Below, in pieces: positions 6,343-7,578 of a stretch of DNA of 7,578 nt. The position numbers and the translations under genes were made by a program. The notes beneath the pieces were generated by a model. That model saw only the letters and a list, made by a program, of their open reading frames with translations, was not told where the DNA came from and did not search any database. Source of the stretch: Bacillota bacterium (GTDB taxonomy: Bacteria; Bacillota; Clostridia; Tissierellales; Peptoniphilaceae); contig JAEZZB010000114.1 of NCBI GenBank assembly GCA_023442495.1, forward strand, positions 1-7,578, in the 5' to 3' direction. Position 1 is the stretch's first letter, and each line of letters starts with the position of its first letter.

Positions 6343-7578
<1,236 letters not shown>

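Overview
This window is an ordinary low-GC housekeeping stretch, and I found no undescribed system in it. All seven genes read on the + strand. DNA is roughly one third G+C in genes and about 13% in part of the main intergenic gap. Arginine is almost always AGA, and ribosome binding sites are strong AGGAGG-type. Together with the protein sequences this points to an anaerobic Firmicute. The thioredoxin reductase resembles, from memory, the type seen in amino-acid-fermenting Clostridia and Tissierellia (Peptoniphilaceae-like, for example Finegoldia or Peptoniphilus). The genus is an inference, not shown by the sequence.

Left part (1-1570): a clear sigma-A-type promoter (22-50) drives a two-gene unit. 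It holds trmL, a tRNA wobble-position 2'-O-methyltransferase, and a trxB-type flavoprotein thioredoxin reductase whose NADPH 2'-phosphate motif is altered. A hairpin plus T-run (1519-1570) closes the unit.

Middle (1571-1770): a very AT-rich intergenic region with several repeat elements. It includes an AT hairpin with a Rex-like half-site, a 10-bp-phased direct repeat, and a good promoter (1698-1726) for the downstream operon. A small GGGAC/GTCTC dyad lies in the 5' leader.

Right part (1771-7578): the five genes of lower glycolysis in pathway order except that triose-phosphate isomerase sits in the middle: gap, pgk, tpiA, gpmI, eno. Together they take dihydroxyacetone phosphate and glyceraldehyde-3-phosphate to phosphoenolpyruvate, with one NADH (gap) and one ATP (pgk) per triose. 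All catalytic residues I could check are present. The only sizeable internal gap, between gap and pgk, holds a 9-bp hairpin without a following T-run. This suggests mRNA processing or stabilisation rather than termination. The other junctions are 6-20 bp with Shine-Dalgarno sites at or near the preceding stop codon. No cggR regulator gene precedes gap here. eno runs off the right edge after 410 codons.
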